Positions 1-8,905 are shown, numbered from the stretch's first letter. The stretch is 64,000 nucleotides of DNA from Paenibacillus sp. FSL K6-0276 (GCF_037977235.1 NZ_CP150276.1:2852001-2916000); one strand, 5' to 3'. Program-made: numbers and translations. Notes: a model not told the origin generated them from the sequence alone.

Positions 1-51
1 GAGAATTCGGTAGAGCTAGCTGATCTTTTAAGTAAAGAAAAGAGAGAATAA
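1..51 (+). CDS. 3' end of an unidentified gene
   Basis: Frame 1 is open from the window edge to TAA at 49-51 and encodes a short charged tail ending in KEKRE. It may be the C-terminus of a gene that starts upstream. Sixteen codons are too few to identify a family, and a chance open frame is possible. Confidence 0.25.
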   Translation, partial: ENSVELADLLSKEKRE

Positions 52-331
52 TATTTGAAATATTCTTAAAAAGGTTATAGTGTTAGAAACTCAATCTAAA
101 AAATCATTTTTCTGTATTTAATCGCAGTTTATTGACCAGTTCATAAATATTAGGGCTTATTTTGCCATGGAGACAATAGACACCTGTTTGGTGTCTTTTT
201 GCGTTCCATGGTTTTTTATGCCTATAGAAGGAGATAGAGTGGATACGGTTGATATTAGTCGAGCAGCTGAGCAGCAGAGCATTATGTACTTTCTGAGTTG
301 CCTTCAGAGATGTTCCCGTTACATGATTATG
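52..331. other. Gene-poor stretch with a terminator and a small ORF
   Basis: No recognisable gene. A GTG at 239 follows a good ribosome binding site (AAGGAGAT, about 227-234) and opens 42 codons to a TAG at 365-367. The product has no family resemblance that I can see and overlaps the remains of the PP-loop pseudogene, so it is not called as a gene. Confidence 0.3.
178..200 (+). terminator. Rho-independent terminator
   Basis: A perfect 7-bp stem (AGACACC / GGTGTCT) with a 5-base loop is followed by a T run. Confidence 0.6.
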
Positions 332-907
332 ATGAAGTTCATGCAATGTATCGGATGGGGTAGATAGTGTCGCGACGGCGCTTGTAGCCTTCACGGTTAT
401 CATTTTCCCAAGGGAAAAATCAAGCTTGTTCATATGCGTGTCGATGGAGATTCTGGAGATACGACTAAAAAACAATTGTTTGATTGGCCGCAGACTGATG
501 TATATCTTCAGTACTTAAGCGAAAAACTTGATCTTCCCTTAGTTGTTATATGGGGTGAATTAAATTTAGAAGAGAGAATTCGGGACCGTAAAATGTTTCC
601 AGACTCTAGCTGCTGTTTCTGCACTTCGTATATGAAAAGAGACGTTTATGCGAAGTGGGTTCGTCAATTCGATAATTGCAAGATCCTATTATTGACCGGT
701 GAACGATCTGAAGAATCTAAGGAACGATCTAAGAAACCTGTTTTCATGCTTCATTCGGCACATGCGACGAACAAAAAGAATCGCACCGGTCCGCTAGCTG
801 ATAGAGTCCAAGTGGAGACTATTCTTTTATTCGTTGGTACTGCGGTGATTATGTGCGCCTTGTATGCAGTGATTAAACTTATTGCCTTAGTAAAGGACTA
901 CGATTAA
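332..907 (+). pseudogene. Decayed PP-loop / PAPS-reductase-like protein
   Basis: A frame at 351-368 reads SDGVDS followed by VATALVAF. This resembles the SGGxDS PP-loop of adenine-nucleotide alpha hydrolases (PAPS reductase/DndC type). The frame is then lost, and the continuation lies in the frame open from 368, with LVHMRVDGDSG near 425-455. Further on are MFPDSSCCFCTSYMKRD and a GERSEES segment, the cysteine-rich and loop features of phage-type PAPS reductases. After about 790 the family sequence stops and is replaced by a hydrophobic tail (roughly residues 125-150 of the 434-907 frame) resembling one membrane helix. I infer a frameshifted gene fused by deletion to an unrelated 3' end, perhaps a prophage remnant. 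Confidence 0.5.
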
Positions 908-981
908 CATGAAGTTATTCCAAATAAAGACAATCAAAGCCAAACGGTTCTTAGTTCGATAAATTGTGGAGGGGGTAAGGT

Positions 982-2271
982 ATGTATATCAATACATCTT
1001 CTTTAACACAGTTTCATCAAGGGTTAGAGCCCACTGATTCATCACTTGAGCTATTCCTTAATCAGTATTTAGATGGTTATGATAAGTTGGAGCCTCACAT
1101 CCATGCTTTTGTATCGGAAGAGAATAGAGCAGATAGAATCATGAGTGAAGTAGCGCTGCTAAGACAAACCTATAATGGCGTCCCAAAACCATCATTATAT
1201 GGAGTTCCAGTAGGAGTAAAGGACCTGATTCATATAGACGGCTTGCCCACTCGTGCGGGTTCAAATCTTCCTCCACAGGAATTAACACGTTCAGAAGGTA
1301 GTTTTATTAAAAAGCTGCGGCAAAAAGGAGTATGGTTCACAGGCAAAACGGTGACCGAAGAATTCGCTTATGCCGGGCATCTCCCAACTCGTAATCCTCA
1401 TCATTTGGATCATACATCAGGAGGCTCTAGTGCAGGGTCTGCGGCGGCAGTAGCCACTGGTATGTGTCCATTTGCGATAGGCACACAGAGTTTGCGTTCA
1501 GTTATGGCACCTGCTTCCTTTTGTGGTGTTGTTGGATTTAAGCCAAGCTATGGTCGTATCCCTTTGGATGGTGTTCAGTTGATGTCGCCTTCTTTTGATA
1601 CGATGGGATTTTTCACACAGAATATGGTTAGCATGGAGCGGGTCTCTTCAGAACTCATCTCGGAATGGACGCCTTTCGAATCCAACCGTAAACCTGTGCT
1701 TGGTATTCCAGAATGGGTATTCATGACTTTATTAGAAGAGGATGCTAAACATACTTTTTGGAGCCAGATTAAGAAGTTGGAACAAGCGGGCTTCGTCATA
1801 AAAATGGTTGAGATGCCATGGGAAGATAGTTTCATCTATGGGGATGGAATGTTGAGGTTAGTACAAGGGGAAATGGCTCAAGGGCATGCCGTACGATTTG
1901 AAAAATACAAAGATTGCTATGGTACTGTGATGCGTGATGGTATTGAATCAGGTCAAACCATCAAAGAGGAAGAACTGGAGCGATATCGTAAAGGACAAAT
2001 CAAGTTGAGATATGATCTACTGGATGTCCAAAGGGCACAAGGGATTGATATTTGGGTCTCGCCCGCTCAGGCGGGAACTGCTCCATTGTGGGGAACACGG
2101 ACAGGATGGGCCGGAATGACGGCCATATGGTCTTACGCAGGAGCGCCAAGTGTAAGTATTCCTTCAGCCACTATTCATAACATGCCTTTAGGATTTCAAT
2201 GTATTGGGGCTTACGGGCAGGATGAAGAGCTTATATATTGGAGTAGGCTTGTATCACTAGCACTTGGGTAA
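982..2271 (+). CDS. Amidase signature family hydrolase
   Basis: A 429-residue cytoplasmic protein of the amidase signature (GatA-like) family, which hydrolyses amide bonds with a Ser-cisSer-Lys triad. The triad can be placed: Lys80 in VGVKD, cis-Ser149 in SGGSSAGS and Ser173 in GTQSLRSVMAPASFCG. The usual glycines before the nucleophile (GGS) are Leu-Arg here, which is odd. The start is ATG behind GGAGGGGG. The substrate cannot be read from the sequence. No GatB or GatC partner is adjacent, so it is probably a free-standing amidase and not part of the tRNA amidotransferase. The gene downstream is a GNAT acetyltransferase. Confidence 0.85.
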   Translation: MYINTSSLTQFHQGLEPTDSSLELFLNQYLDGYDKLEPHIHAFVSEENRADRIMSEVALLRQTYNGVPKPSLYGVPVGVKDLIHIDGLPTRAGSNLPPQELTRSEGSFIKKLRQKGVWFTGKTVTEEFAYAGHLPTRNPHHLDHTSGGSSAGSAAAVATGMCPFAIGTQSLRSVMAPASFCGVVGFKPSYGRIPLDGVQLMSPSFDTMGFFTQNMVSMERVSSELISEWTPFESNRKPVLGIPEWVFMTLLEEDAKHTFWSQIKKLEQAGFVIKMVEMPWEDSFIYGDGMLRLVQGEMAQGHAVRFEKYKDCYGTVMRDGIESGQTIKEEELERYRKGQIKLRYDLLDVQRAQGIDIWVSPAQAGTAPLWGTRTGWAGMTAIWSYAGAPSVSIPSATIHNMPLGFQCIGAYGQDEELIYWSRLVSLALG

Positions 2272-2302
2272 TCCTATAATTTTAGAAATGGAAGGTGTTA
2301 CG

Positions 2303-2812
2303 TTGACCAATCAAAAACTCGAGTATCCACCATTACACACAGAAAGAATCGATCTTCGAATTTTAAATCTAGGGGATGCAGAAGCAGTATATAGACATTT
2401 CTCAGATGAAGAAGTTACTAGATATATGGATATCGAACCCTGTAAAGATCTAAAAGAGGCAGAAGAGATCATTCAGTTCCATATAGATGATTTGGGCTGC
2501 AGATGGGGCATGTTCGATAAAGATATGAATGGGCTCATCGGCACTTGCGGATTTCACTATTTAAGAAGAGAAGGTAGTGAATTCACAGCAGAAGTTGGAT
2601 ATGATTTATCCAGAGCTTACTGGGGAAAAGGGCTTATGTACGAAGGGATAAAAGAAGTTATTGATTTTGGGTTCTCTAAAATGGGACTAACAACTATTGA
2701 TGCTACAGTTGAACCTGAGAATGTTAGGTCGATTACATTGATGGAGCGATTAGGGTTTGAAAGGGACGCTGAACTTCGTGATCAATTAGTATATTTTGTA
2801 CTTAAACGCTAA
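2303..2812 (+). CDS. GNAT acetyltransferase (RimJ/RimL-like)
   Basis: About 169 residues with the GNAT fold order of the RimJ/RimL group. It opens with a beta strand (TERIDLRIL), has a GTCGFH strand in the middle, then an EVGYDLSRAYWGKGLMYEG segment matching the acetyl-CoA pyrophosphate loop (Q/RxxGxG/A region), and ends with NVRSITLMERLGF. Proteins of this group acetylate N-termini or small amines; the substrate is unknown here. I prefer the TTG at 2303, which follows GGAAGGTG. The frame is open further upstream, to a TTG at 2264 that would overlap the amidase stop. Confidence 0.8.
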   Translation: MTNQKLEYPPLHTERIDLRILNLGDAEAVYRHFSDEEVTRYMDIEPCKDLKEAEEIIQFHIDDLGCRWGMFDKDMNGLIGTCGFHYLRREGSEFTAEVGYDLSRAYWGKGLMYEGIKEVIDFGFSKMGLTTIDATVEPENVRSITLMERLGFERDAELRDQLVYFVLKR

Positions 2813-2911
2813 AAACACGTGAAACTAAGTCAATTGGGTCCAGATTGTACAAGCAGAAAAGGAGGAATTAGCATCTCATATACTATCACAATCGAAAAGA
2901 GGTGGTAGTTT

Positions 2912-3130
2912 ATGACTGCTGCAGAGAAGAGAAGAATTCAAAGAGCTTTAAATGCTTTGCGTAAACAAAGAGTGGTTTTGAAAGCAAGTCTTAAAAGAAT
3001 CGATGATAATCTTTGTAGATTGCCTATTGCCAGATTTGAAGTGCAAGCAGTAAGAGAGTCAATAGTAGAAGCACTTCGACTAAATGCTATTGCTATAAGA
3101 AATTTAAAAGCAATAACTTGTGCTTGTTAA
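2912..3130 (+). CDS. Small basic helical protein of unknown function
   Basis: Seventy-two residues behind a good ribosome binding site (AGAGGTGG). It is Arg/Lys/Leu-rich, looks entirely alpha-helical and ends in CAC. No signal peptide or known motif is visible. A terminator follows at 3167, so it is probably a monocistronic unit or the last gene of one. The clear start signal and terminator argue that it is real; I do not recognise the family. Confidence 0.55.
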   Translation: MTAAEKRRIQRALNALRKQRVVLKASLKRIDDNLCRLPIARFEVQAVRESIVEALRLNAIAIRNLKAITCAC

Positions 3131-3166
3131 TTCTTAAAAAGAAAATATAGGTGAGTTTACAATTTC

Positions 3167-3193
3167 GGGTGAACCTAATCGTTCGCCTTTTTT
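3167..3193 (+). terminator. Rho-independent terminator
   Basis: Stem GGTGAAC / GTTCGCC with one G-T pair and a 6-base loop, followed by six T. It ends the unit carrying the small basic protein. Confidence 0.7.
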
Positions 3194-3366
3194 AAATTGT
3201 TGATACATTACATAATATTCGAAATTGCGGAGATCCAGAATATGAGTTGAGGTACTCATTTGTGAGTGGTGCGATGATCTAAAGATAGTACCTTATGGCG
3301 CAAGGGTTGTGAGAAATGTGGAGGGAGTGTTGATGGAAAATATAGTATTGGATTAAAAAATAAAGA

Positions 3367-3839
3367 ACTCAACTTTCGCAGCTTAAATCTTTAAACAAAC
3401 CCTTGATATAGCTGAGTAAACTAGCGATCCAATCCTGTAGTTGACAAAAACAGACGTTTTGTTCTTTTTTGTTTTCGCTTGAGCCAGATCGAGAAATAAA
3501 CCCATAAGTTGCTGAAGTGCGGTCTGGAAGTCTAAATCTCGGACTTCATCGGCAAACAGAAAAAAAGTCCACCGAGAGTTCGGTCATTACTCGTTTGTCG
3601 TCGTTCATATTCCATCGCCAAATAGCGGTTAAATACAATGGTCGTGTGGCTAATCAGTTGCTCAAACGAACGACCTTGAAACTCTGTACCTAATTTCAAA
3701 TAGCTTTTGGTCACTTTATAAAAGGTCTCTATACTCCAGCGCATTCCGTAAATTCGTACGATTTCAGCGGAACCTAGGGCTACATCTGTTCTTACGTCCT
3801 TAAGGGTTTCAGCTGATAATCTAGCTTCGAAAGTTGAGT
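3367..3839 (-). mobile_element. Internally deleted IS4-family element with both inverted repeats
   Basis: The ends are ACTCAACTTTCGCAGCT (3367-3383) and its inverse AGCTTCGAAAGTTGAGT (3823-3839), matching at 16 of 17 positions. Between them only the C-terminal part of an IS4-type transposase remains, reading on the minus strand. With both ends kept and most of the gene lost, it has the form of a non-autonomous derivative that a full-length relative could in principle move. Confidence 0.75.
3385..3822 (-). pseudogene. IS4-family transposase C-terminal remnant
   Basis: The minus-strand frame upstream of 3744 reads GSAEIVRIYGMRWSIETFYK, the conserved segment around the last catalytic Glu of DDE_Tnp_1 (IS4) transposases. 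Family sequence continues through RSFEQLISHTTIVFNRY and TLGGLFF. A run of T near 3558-3570 then shifts the frame; the following frame reads DEVRDLDFQTALQQLMGLF, and a further shift leads into DWIASLLSYIKGLFKDL up to the terminal repeat. The N-terminal two thirds are missing. Confidence 0.75.
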
Positions 3840-4061
3840 AATTAGAAATACCTGTACGTAGATAAATTTACTTTTTTTTCGGTATATTTAAAGCCAAACA
3901 TGTATTTATGGAAGAATAACGGGTAATGAGATAAATAAGACGTATATACTTTATATGGAAGGGGTTTGGAGGAAGTTCCAATTAAAAAATATATCCTAAA
4001 TCATTTGAAATAACACAAACAAACATTATTGCAGTCTATTAATCTCAACAGGAGGCAAAAT

Positions 4062-4916
4062 ATGATTAAAAAACTAACTTTAACGCTCGCGGCAACGGCC
4101 TTGCTTATTCTCCCTGCTCTCCCTGCTCCGAGTTTTGCGGCTAATGCAGGAGAGACTGTGACCAGTGGTCAGTTGCTGAACAATCGGGTGTTGATTCCGT
4201 TACGTGCCGTATCTCAACATCTAGGAGCGAGTGTGGGATGGTTCCAGAAGGAAAAATTGGTGTCGATTGATAATGGTGGTTCCAGAATATTCCTTGCTGC
4301 TAATTTCAAACGAGCGCTCGTATATACTCTACCCATTGATCAGAGTACTGTTAAGTACATTGAGATGGATGTTCCAGTTCAGGTGATTCAAGGGACGACC
4401 TACGTTCCATTGAAATTTGTAGGTCAATCTTTGGGTGCAACAATCGCATGGAATCAGCAGTCCAAGCAAGCAACGATTGCAGTAGATGGGAAGAAGATTG
4501 TGGTGAATATGGAGCAGCCGTCTATCTCAGTCCCTTCCTCACAGCAAATCACGGACACGCATCTGATACTATTGTCTCAAAAACTGAACGAAGCAGTGAT
4601 TGGGTCTTCCGTTAAGAATTTAACAACTCTTTTTAAGCCTTTATTTACGGAAAAGTTAATTCGATCGATAAGCCAAGATAATCTAGAACACTCAACTAAG
4701 TATGAAGCACCTATTACTTCGGTAGAATATACGAGTAAAACGACAGCGACGTTATCGCAATCTGTCATAATAGCCAACGGTTTGACTGCCGAAGACCAAT
4801 ATATTGAAGATCGTACAGCTCAATTGATATATACCGGTGGAGTTTGGAAAGTCGATCGTGTAAATTACACTAGAAGAGTAATTCCTGCAGGGTTTGGACA
4901 ATATAATCCTACTTAA
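4062..4916 (+). CDS. Secreted copper-amine-oxidase-like stalk protein
   Basis: 284 residues starting at the ATG behind AGGAGGC. The signal peptide is clear: MIKKL, a hydrophobic core, then a cleavage site near SFA-AN. Residues about 30-155 form the copper amine oxidase N-terminal-like (stalk) domain, with its repeats seen in VLIPLRAVSQHLGASVGW and TYVPLKFVGQSLGATIAW. The C-terminal half has no catalytic motif that I recognise. In Paenibacillus-type genomes such proteins are common exported or wall-associated proteins of unknown function. It appears monocistronic and is followed by a terminator at 5049. Confidence 0.8.
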   Translation: MIKKLTLTLAATALLILPALPAPSFAANAGETVTSGQLLNNRVLIPLRAVSQHLGASVGWFQKEKLVSIDNGGSRIFLAANFKRALVYTLPIDQSTVKYIEMDVPVQVIQGTTYVPLKFVGQSLGATIAWNQQSKQATIAVDGKKIVVNMEQPSISVPSSQQITDTHLILLSQKLNEAVIGSSVKNLTTLFKPLFTEKLIRSISQDNLEHSTKYEAPITSVEYTSKTTATLSQSVIIANGLTAEDQYIEDRTAQLIYTGGVWKVDRVNYTRRVIPAGFGQYNPT

Positions 4917-5048
4917 CTGAATCGCTGGGTTACAAGCTATGGATATCTAAAAAAAGAAGCCCTGAACGAAAGAGGGCACTGAAAAAGTAATAGTTTTGAA
5001 AAAATCATGAATTTAAGGGGGGAAAGTATGACTTCCGATATGTAATTC

Positions 5049-5082
5049 GAGCCTTAGAAGCGATTCTAGAGGCTCTTTTTTT
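5049..5082 (+). terminator. Rho-independent terminator
   Basis: GAGCCTTAGAA pairs with TTCTAGAGGCTC (one bulge), followed by seven T. Confidence 0.65.
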
Positions 5083-5235
5083 GCTATTTTATTGTTTTTA
5101 GAAAAGGTGGACTTTTTCAGTAGCTTCCCTCGAAAACGGGGCTCTGTTTTTTTCTATAATATCTCTGGAATTATACATAACGATTTATTTCTCGTGCTTT
5201 TATGTTTCGGTGGAATATTTGAGGGGGTTTCAATT

Positions 5236-5512
5236 CTAACTAAATCACTGCAAAAAGTCCGCTATTTAAAAGGACTCGTAAAGGGGCTGCTCGCTTTAAC
5301 ACGAGTGGAATCCTCTTCATTGACCGTTCAAATTGAATACATACAGATCGAACCTTTTCTTGCCAGGACCAATAGACGAATGGAGATCTTATACCCGGAA
5401 TTAACCTTTGAACTGACCTTGGAGCAAAAGGGATGCATCGTGAAATCGAAGGAACCGGCTTAGGTCTGTCATCGCCAAAAAGCTAATTTTAGCATTATCA
5501 AGGGGAGCGATT
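5236..5512 (+). pseudogene. Remnant of a sensor histidine kinase
   Basis: KVRYLKGLVKGLLALTRVES at about 5257-5316 matches the second helix of a HisKA dimerisation domain. After a gap, the frame at 5440-5475 reads HREIEGTGLGLS, the G2 box of a HATPase domain. One frame over it continues as IAKKLILA. The phospho-accepting His region, the N box and the sensor are absent. I infer a gene reduced by internal deletion and frameshift. Confidence 0.6.
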
Positions 5513-5516
5513 TTCC

Positions 5517-5741
5517 TACAAAATCTCACGAGCCGTTACATATTGCTTCAACCAATACGGACTTTTCCACTTCGTGATAGTGACACCAGGTGGGATTTTA
5601 TAGGTATTGATCATGTTGCCATTTCCGATATCGACGCCAACATGACCAATCCGATTGTCAGAATATCTGTCTCTTCTGAAAAAGATTAAATTTCTTGCTT
5701 CGATTTCTTTTTGGGTAATTATTCGACCGATTCGAGCTTGT
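5517..5741 (-). pseudogene. C-terminal remnant of an NlpC/P60-type peptidase
   Basis: The minus strand encodes about 73 residues ending at a TAG near 5517: NLIFFRRDRYSDNRIGHVGV, then DIGNGNMINTYKIPPGV and WLKQYVTAREIL. This matches the His-containing half of NlpC/P60 cell-wall endopeptidases (GHVGxxIGNG). The catalytic-Cys half is missing and an in-frame stop lies directly upstream. It is squeezed between the kinase remnant and the PucR gene. Confidence 0.5.
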
Positions 5742-5748
5742 TAGATTG

Positions 5749-7356
5749 TTACATCTGATTCGTCAATTCCCTTTGATTTTCTAATGTGATGATGTGAATA
5801 GCAAGTTGTAGATGGAATTGTGTTTCGGATTCATTGAGGTCAAAATTTCCAATTGCGATCGCGCGATTGAGCCTGTAGCGTAAAGTTTTGGGGTGGATAT
5901 TTAATTCAGTAGCCGTCTTTTTTAATTGAAAGCCCAATCGAGCGAAAGCTAACAAAGTATGGATCAGTACGTCACCGTTCTTACTTCGCCTTAAAGGGTC
6001 AAATAGTTTGCCGAGAAAGGATGTTCTTGCATCATGATCCCCCATCAAAACACGAGGAACTAATAAGTCTTCGTAACGATGGATTTGACCAAAATTGATA
6101 TGGGGTAGTATTGAACTAACTTCCTTAAATCCTTGACGAATGTTACTAAAACCACGATGAGGGAGACTGACGGCAAAAGAAAAATTGGAGTCTTTAATTA
6201 ACTTCCATATGTCTTCGGATTGAATTCGATCGGGTATTAAAAATAAGATTTGATTTTGTGTCAGAGAAAGTACGGAAGGTATATTCATTTCTTGCATTAT
6301 CCGTTTTAAGTTATCAGCGAGACGTTCACGCTTAAGGATACCTTCATGTGACAGTGGAACAGGTGCGTCCATAATGAGAATACCAACGGAATATATAGCT
6401 TCTGGTTCAAAGCCCAAAAGTTCAGCGCGTCGTAGAGTTTGAGGTGTAGTAATAAACTCACCTTCAAATAATGAATCCAAGAATGAATACCCTAACTGTG
6501 CTTCTAATGAGGCTAGGGCACGTTGCTGTGAGATATGTAAGGCCATAACAATAGACGCAGATTGGGCTGCACGGAGGTCTACTTCACCAAGTGGATGCTG
6601 ACCTTCAATTATCCAAAATAGACCAACCAATTCTTTCTTGATCGAAATGGAACACACAAAATAGGAAGTTGTATCGGAGCCAGAGGTAGAGGGGATTCTT
6701 ATTGGTTGAGAACTTGAATGTAAAGAAAGTTTTTTTGTTTGTTCCTTGGAAAAGATAGAAAATTCTCGAAGAAATATCTCCGCCTTCTCCCCTTTGTAGG
6801 CTTCCTCTTCCTTATGATAAACAGCTAATAAAGGCCCTTCTGGATGTTGAATAACGATGGTTCTTCCTATTAACCTACCAAATGTTAGAGCTATTTCCTG
6901 AAGATCTCTTGCTTCTAAAGCGATACGTGTAACTTCCTGATGAATGAACTCAGAATGTTCTTGTAATTTATATTGATAGGTCAGAATTGAACTCAGGATT
7001 TCTTCTGTAATGGCATTAAAAGAAATCTCCCAAGGTATTTCAATAAGTGGGAATTGCAGTTCATTAGCTACTGCGCAGGCAATTGCAGGCATTTCATCAA
7101 AGTATTGGGGTACGGCTAGACCTACACCAGTGAGTCCACGTTTAGAAAATTCGATAACAAGATCACGGAGTTTTTCTTCATCTTTGGGCCATCCGTAGCC
7201 AGTCGTTAGGAGAAAGTCTCCCGAACGTACCCATGGTAGAGGATTTGGCAGATCAACGATAGGCACCCAGCGGATCATCTGATCGAGATTTTCGGCGCCA
7301 GCTACGATTCTAGACTGTCGGAGTGTTGGTAGTTGTAAAGCATCGATTAACTTCAT
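5749..7356 (-). CDS. PucR-family transcriptional regulator
   Basis: 535 residues in the order typical of PucR regulators. An N-terminal PucR ligand-sensing domain (residues 1-125, with VVPIVDLPNPLPW-like and GDFLLTTGYGWP segments) is followed by a central GGDEF-like region. A C-terminal helix-turn-helix ends the protein (about 470-520; LKKTATELNIHPKTLRYRLN). PucR proteins usually activate nitrogen-compound catabolic genes. It is divergent from the aminotransferase that heads the polyamine/GABA operon, with a 184-bp shared intergenic region, so it is the obvious candidate regulator. The effector cannot be read from the sequence; a polyamine, GABA or an aldehyde intermediate is an inference. 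Confidence 0.85.
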   Translation of the reverse strand: MKLIDALQLPTLRQSRIVAGAENLDQMIRWVPIVDLPNPLPWVRSGDFLLTTGYGWPKDEEKLRDLVIEFSKRGLTGVGLAVPQYFDEMPAIACAVANELQFPLIEIPWEISFNAITEEILSSILTYQYKLQEHSEFIHQEVTRIALEARDLQEIALTFGRLIGRTIVIQHPEGPLLAVYHKEEEAYKGEKAEIFLREFSIFSKEQTKKLSLHSSSQPIRIPSTSGSDTTSYFVCSISIKKELVGLFWIIEGQHPLGEVDLRAAQSASIVMALHISQQRALASLEAQLGYSFLDSLFEGEFITTPQTLRRAELLGFEPEAIYSVGILIMDAPVPLSHEGILKRERLADNLKRIMQEMNIPSVLSLTQNQILFLIPDRIQSEDIWKLIKDSNFSFAVSLPHRGFSNIRQGFKEVSSILPHINFGQIHRYEDLLVPRVLMGDHDARTSFLGKLFDPLRRSKNGDVLIHTLLAFARLGFQLKKTATELNIHPKTLRYRLNRAIAIGNFDLNESETQFHLQLAIHIITLENQRELTNQM

Positions 7357-7540
7357 TAGTGATTCACTCCAATAAGAGAAGATTATTATTCCTTAGTGAT
7401 AATAAATATAAATAAAATTATCCCTTAGAGCAATAGTATTCTGAATATTATTCAATTAAAATTAGGAAAAGAAAGCGTTTTTATAATCTAAAAAATACAT
7501 AATAATCCTTTGGGAAAAGGATGAAGAGGGGTATGTGGAC
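7357..7540. promoter_or_regulatory. Divergent promoter region between pucR-like and gabT-like genes
   Basis: This AT-rich 184-bp region must hold both divergent promoters. Two direct copies of CCTTAG with similar flanks lie at 7391 and 7423, 32 bp (about three helical turns) apart, and are a candidate PucR operator. AGAAAGCGTTTTTA at about 7470 resembles a catabolite (cre) site with two mismatches. The downstream gene's ribosome binding site is GAAGAGGGG, which fits ATG 7541 better than GTG 7535. Confidence 0.4.
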
Positions 7541-8896
7541 ATGAAAATGACACGTAAGTTTGTATCAGTAAGCTCACAATTCCCGGCGAATCGTACGCAG
7601 GAATTATTAGATAAACGGCAATTATTTATACCACGTGGTGTCAGCAACAATACTCCCGTTTTTGTTCAAAAGGCCAAAGGGTCTTTGATATATGATGTGG
7701 ACGGTAATGTTTTCTTGGATTTTGCTGGAGCTATTGGCACGATGAACGTAGGCCATTGTCCACCAGAGGTTGTGGATGTAATTCAAAGACAAGCCGAACA
7801 GTATATTCATACATGCTTTCACGTAGTAATGTACGAATCTTATCTATCCCTCGCGGAGAAGCTTTCCGAAATAACTCCAGGGAATTTTAAGAAAAAGACC
7901 ATTCTTTTGAATAGCGGAGCAGAAGCAGTGGAGAATGCTGTGAAAATCGCAAGAAAATTCACAGGAAAACCTGGGATAGTTTCATTTACACGTGGATTTC
8001 ATGGACGTACACTGCTCGGAATGTCTCTTACAAGCAAAGTAAAACCTTATAAATTCCAAATGGGTCCATTTGCCCCAGCTATTTATAAAGCACAATATCC
8101 GAATCCAATGAGTCGCCCTCAAGGTATGTCCGAGAATGAGTACGCACTGTATTGTGTCCAGCAGTTTGAGGACTTCCTATATACGGAAGCTTCACCAGAA
8201 GAATTAGCAGCTGTCATCATGGAGCCTGTGCAAGGAGAAGGTGGGTTTATCGTTCCACCGAAAGAATTTGTTAGAGGCGTGTATGAAATTTGTAAGCGTG
8301 AGAATATTTTGTTCATAGCTGATGAAATTCAGACAGGCTTCGGACGAACAGGAGAAATGTTTGCTAGTACGCACTTTGGGATCGAGCCTGATTTGATTAC
8401 AATGTCGAAATCTATTGCAGCGGGATTGCCAATTAGTGCAGTTACAGGACACGCAGAAATTATGGATGCCCCTGCACCTGGTGAGATTGGCGGGACTTAC
8501 GGTGGTAGTCCACTTGGATGTGTTGCAGCAATTGCTGTAATCGAAAAAATCGAGCGTGAAGGACTATTAGAAAGATCACGTTTGATCGGTCAAACGATCA
8601 TGAACTGCTTTACAGATTTACAGAAAACAATCCCTCTCATTGCAGATATACGTGGGCTTGGAGCGATGTGCGCTATTGAATTCGTTCATGCGGATAACAA
8701 AGAACCGGCCAAAGCATATGTATCAGCAGTGCAAAAGGGATGCTATGAAGCTGGTGTTATCCTATTAAGTGCAGGGGTTCATGGTAATGTAATCCGTTTC
8801 CTAACTCCACTTGTTATTACTGATGAAGAGCTTGCTGAAGGGCTAGAAATAATCAAAGAGGTAATGCTTCAGCAATATGAAAAACTAAGAAAGTAG
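7541..8896 (+). CDS. gabT: Class III aminotransferase, 4-aminobutyrate type
   Basis: About 451 residues; a PLP-dependent class III aminotransferase. The N-terminus carries VDGNVFLDFAGAIGTMNVGH, the middle has NSGAEAVENAVKIAR, and DEIQTGFGRTG precedes the PLP lysine, Lys290 in MSKSIAAGLP. The C-terminus has the GGTYGGSPLGC segment. This pattern fits 4-aminobutyrate:2-oxoglutarate aminotransferases, which convert GABA to succinate semialdehyde. It is the first gene of the run, with an aldehyde dehydrogenase 9 bp downstream, consistent with GABA breakdown. A 5-aminovalerate or similar omega-amino-acid substrate is possible. Confidence 0.8.
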   Translation: MKMTRKFVSVSSQFPANRTQELLDKRQLFIPRGVSNNTPVFVQKAKGSLIYDVDGNVFLDFAGAIGTMNVGHCPPEVVDVIQRQAEQYIHTCFHVVMYESYLSLAEKLSEITPGNFKKKTILLNSGAEAVENAVKIARKFTGKPGIVSFTRGFHGRTLLGMSLTSKVKPYKFQMGPFAPAIYKAQYPNPMSRPQGMSENEYALYCVQQFEDFLYTEASPEELAAVIMEPVQGEGGFIVPPKEFVRGVYEICKRENILFIADEIQTGFGRTGEMFASTHFGIEPDLITMSKSIAAGLPISAVTGHAEIMDAPAPGEIGGTYGGSPLGCVAAIAVIEKIEREGLLERSRLIGQTIMNCFTDLQKTIPLIADIRGLGAMCAIEFVHADNKEPAKAYVSAVQKGCYEAGVILLSAGVHGNVIRFLTPLVITDEELAEGLEIIKEVMLQQYEKLRK

Positions 8897-8905
8897 GGAA
8901 TACAT

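Noticed and set aside
104..475. Minus-strand 123-residue open frame over the PP-loop pseudogene
   Set aside because: It lies opposite recognisable PP-loop protein sequence, has no ribosome binding site and no family resemblance.
4961..5150. Loose inverted similarity between 4961-4990 and 5110-5150 as IS ends
   Set aside because: The match is patchy, and no transposase sequence lies between; the arms may only be old terminator-like hairpins.
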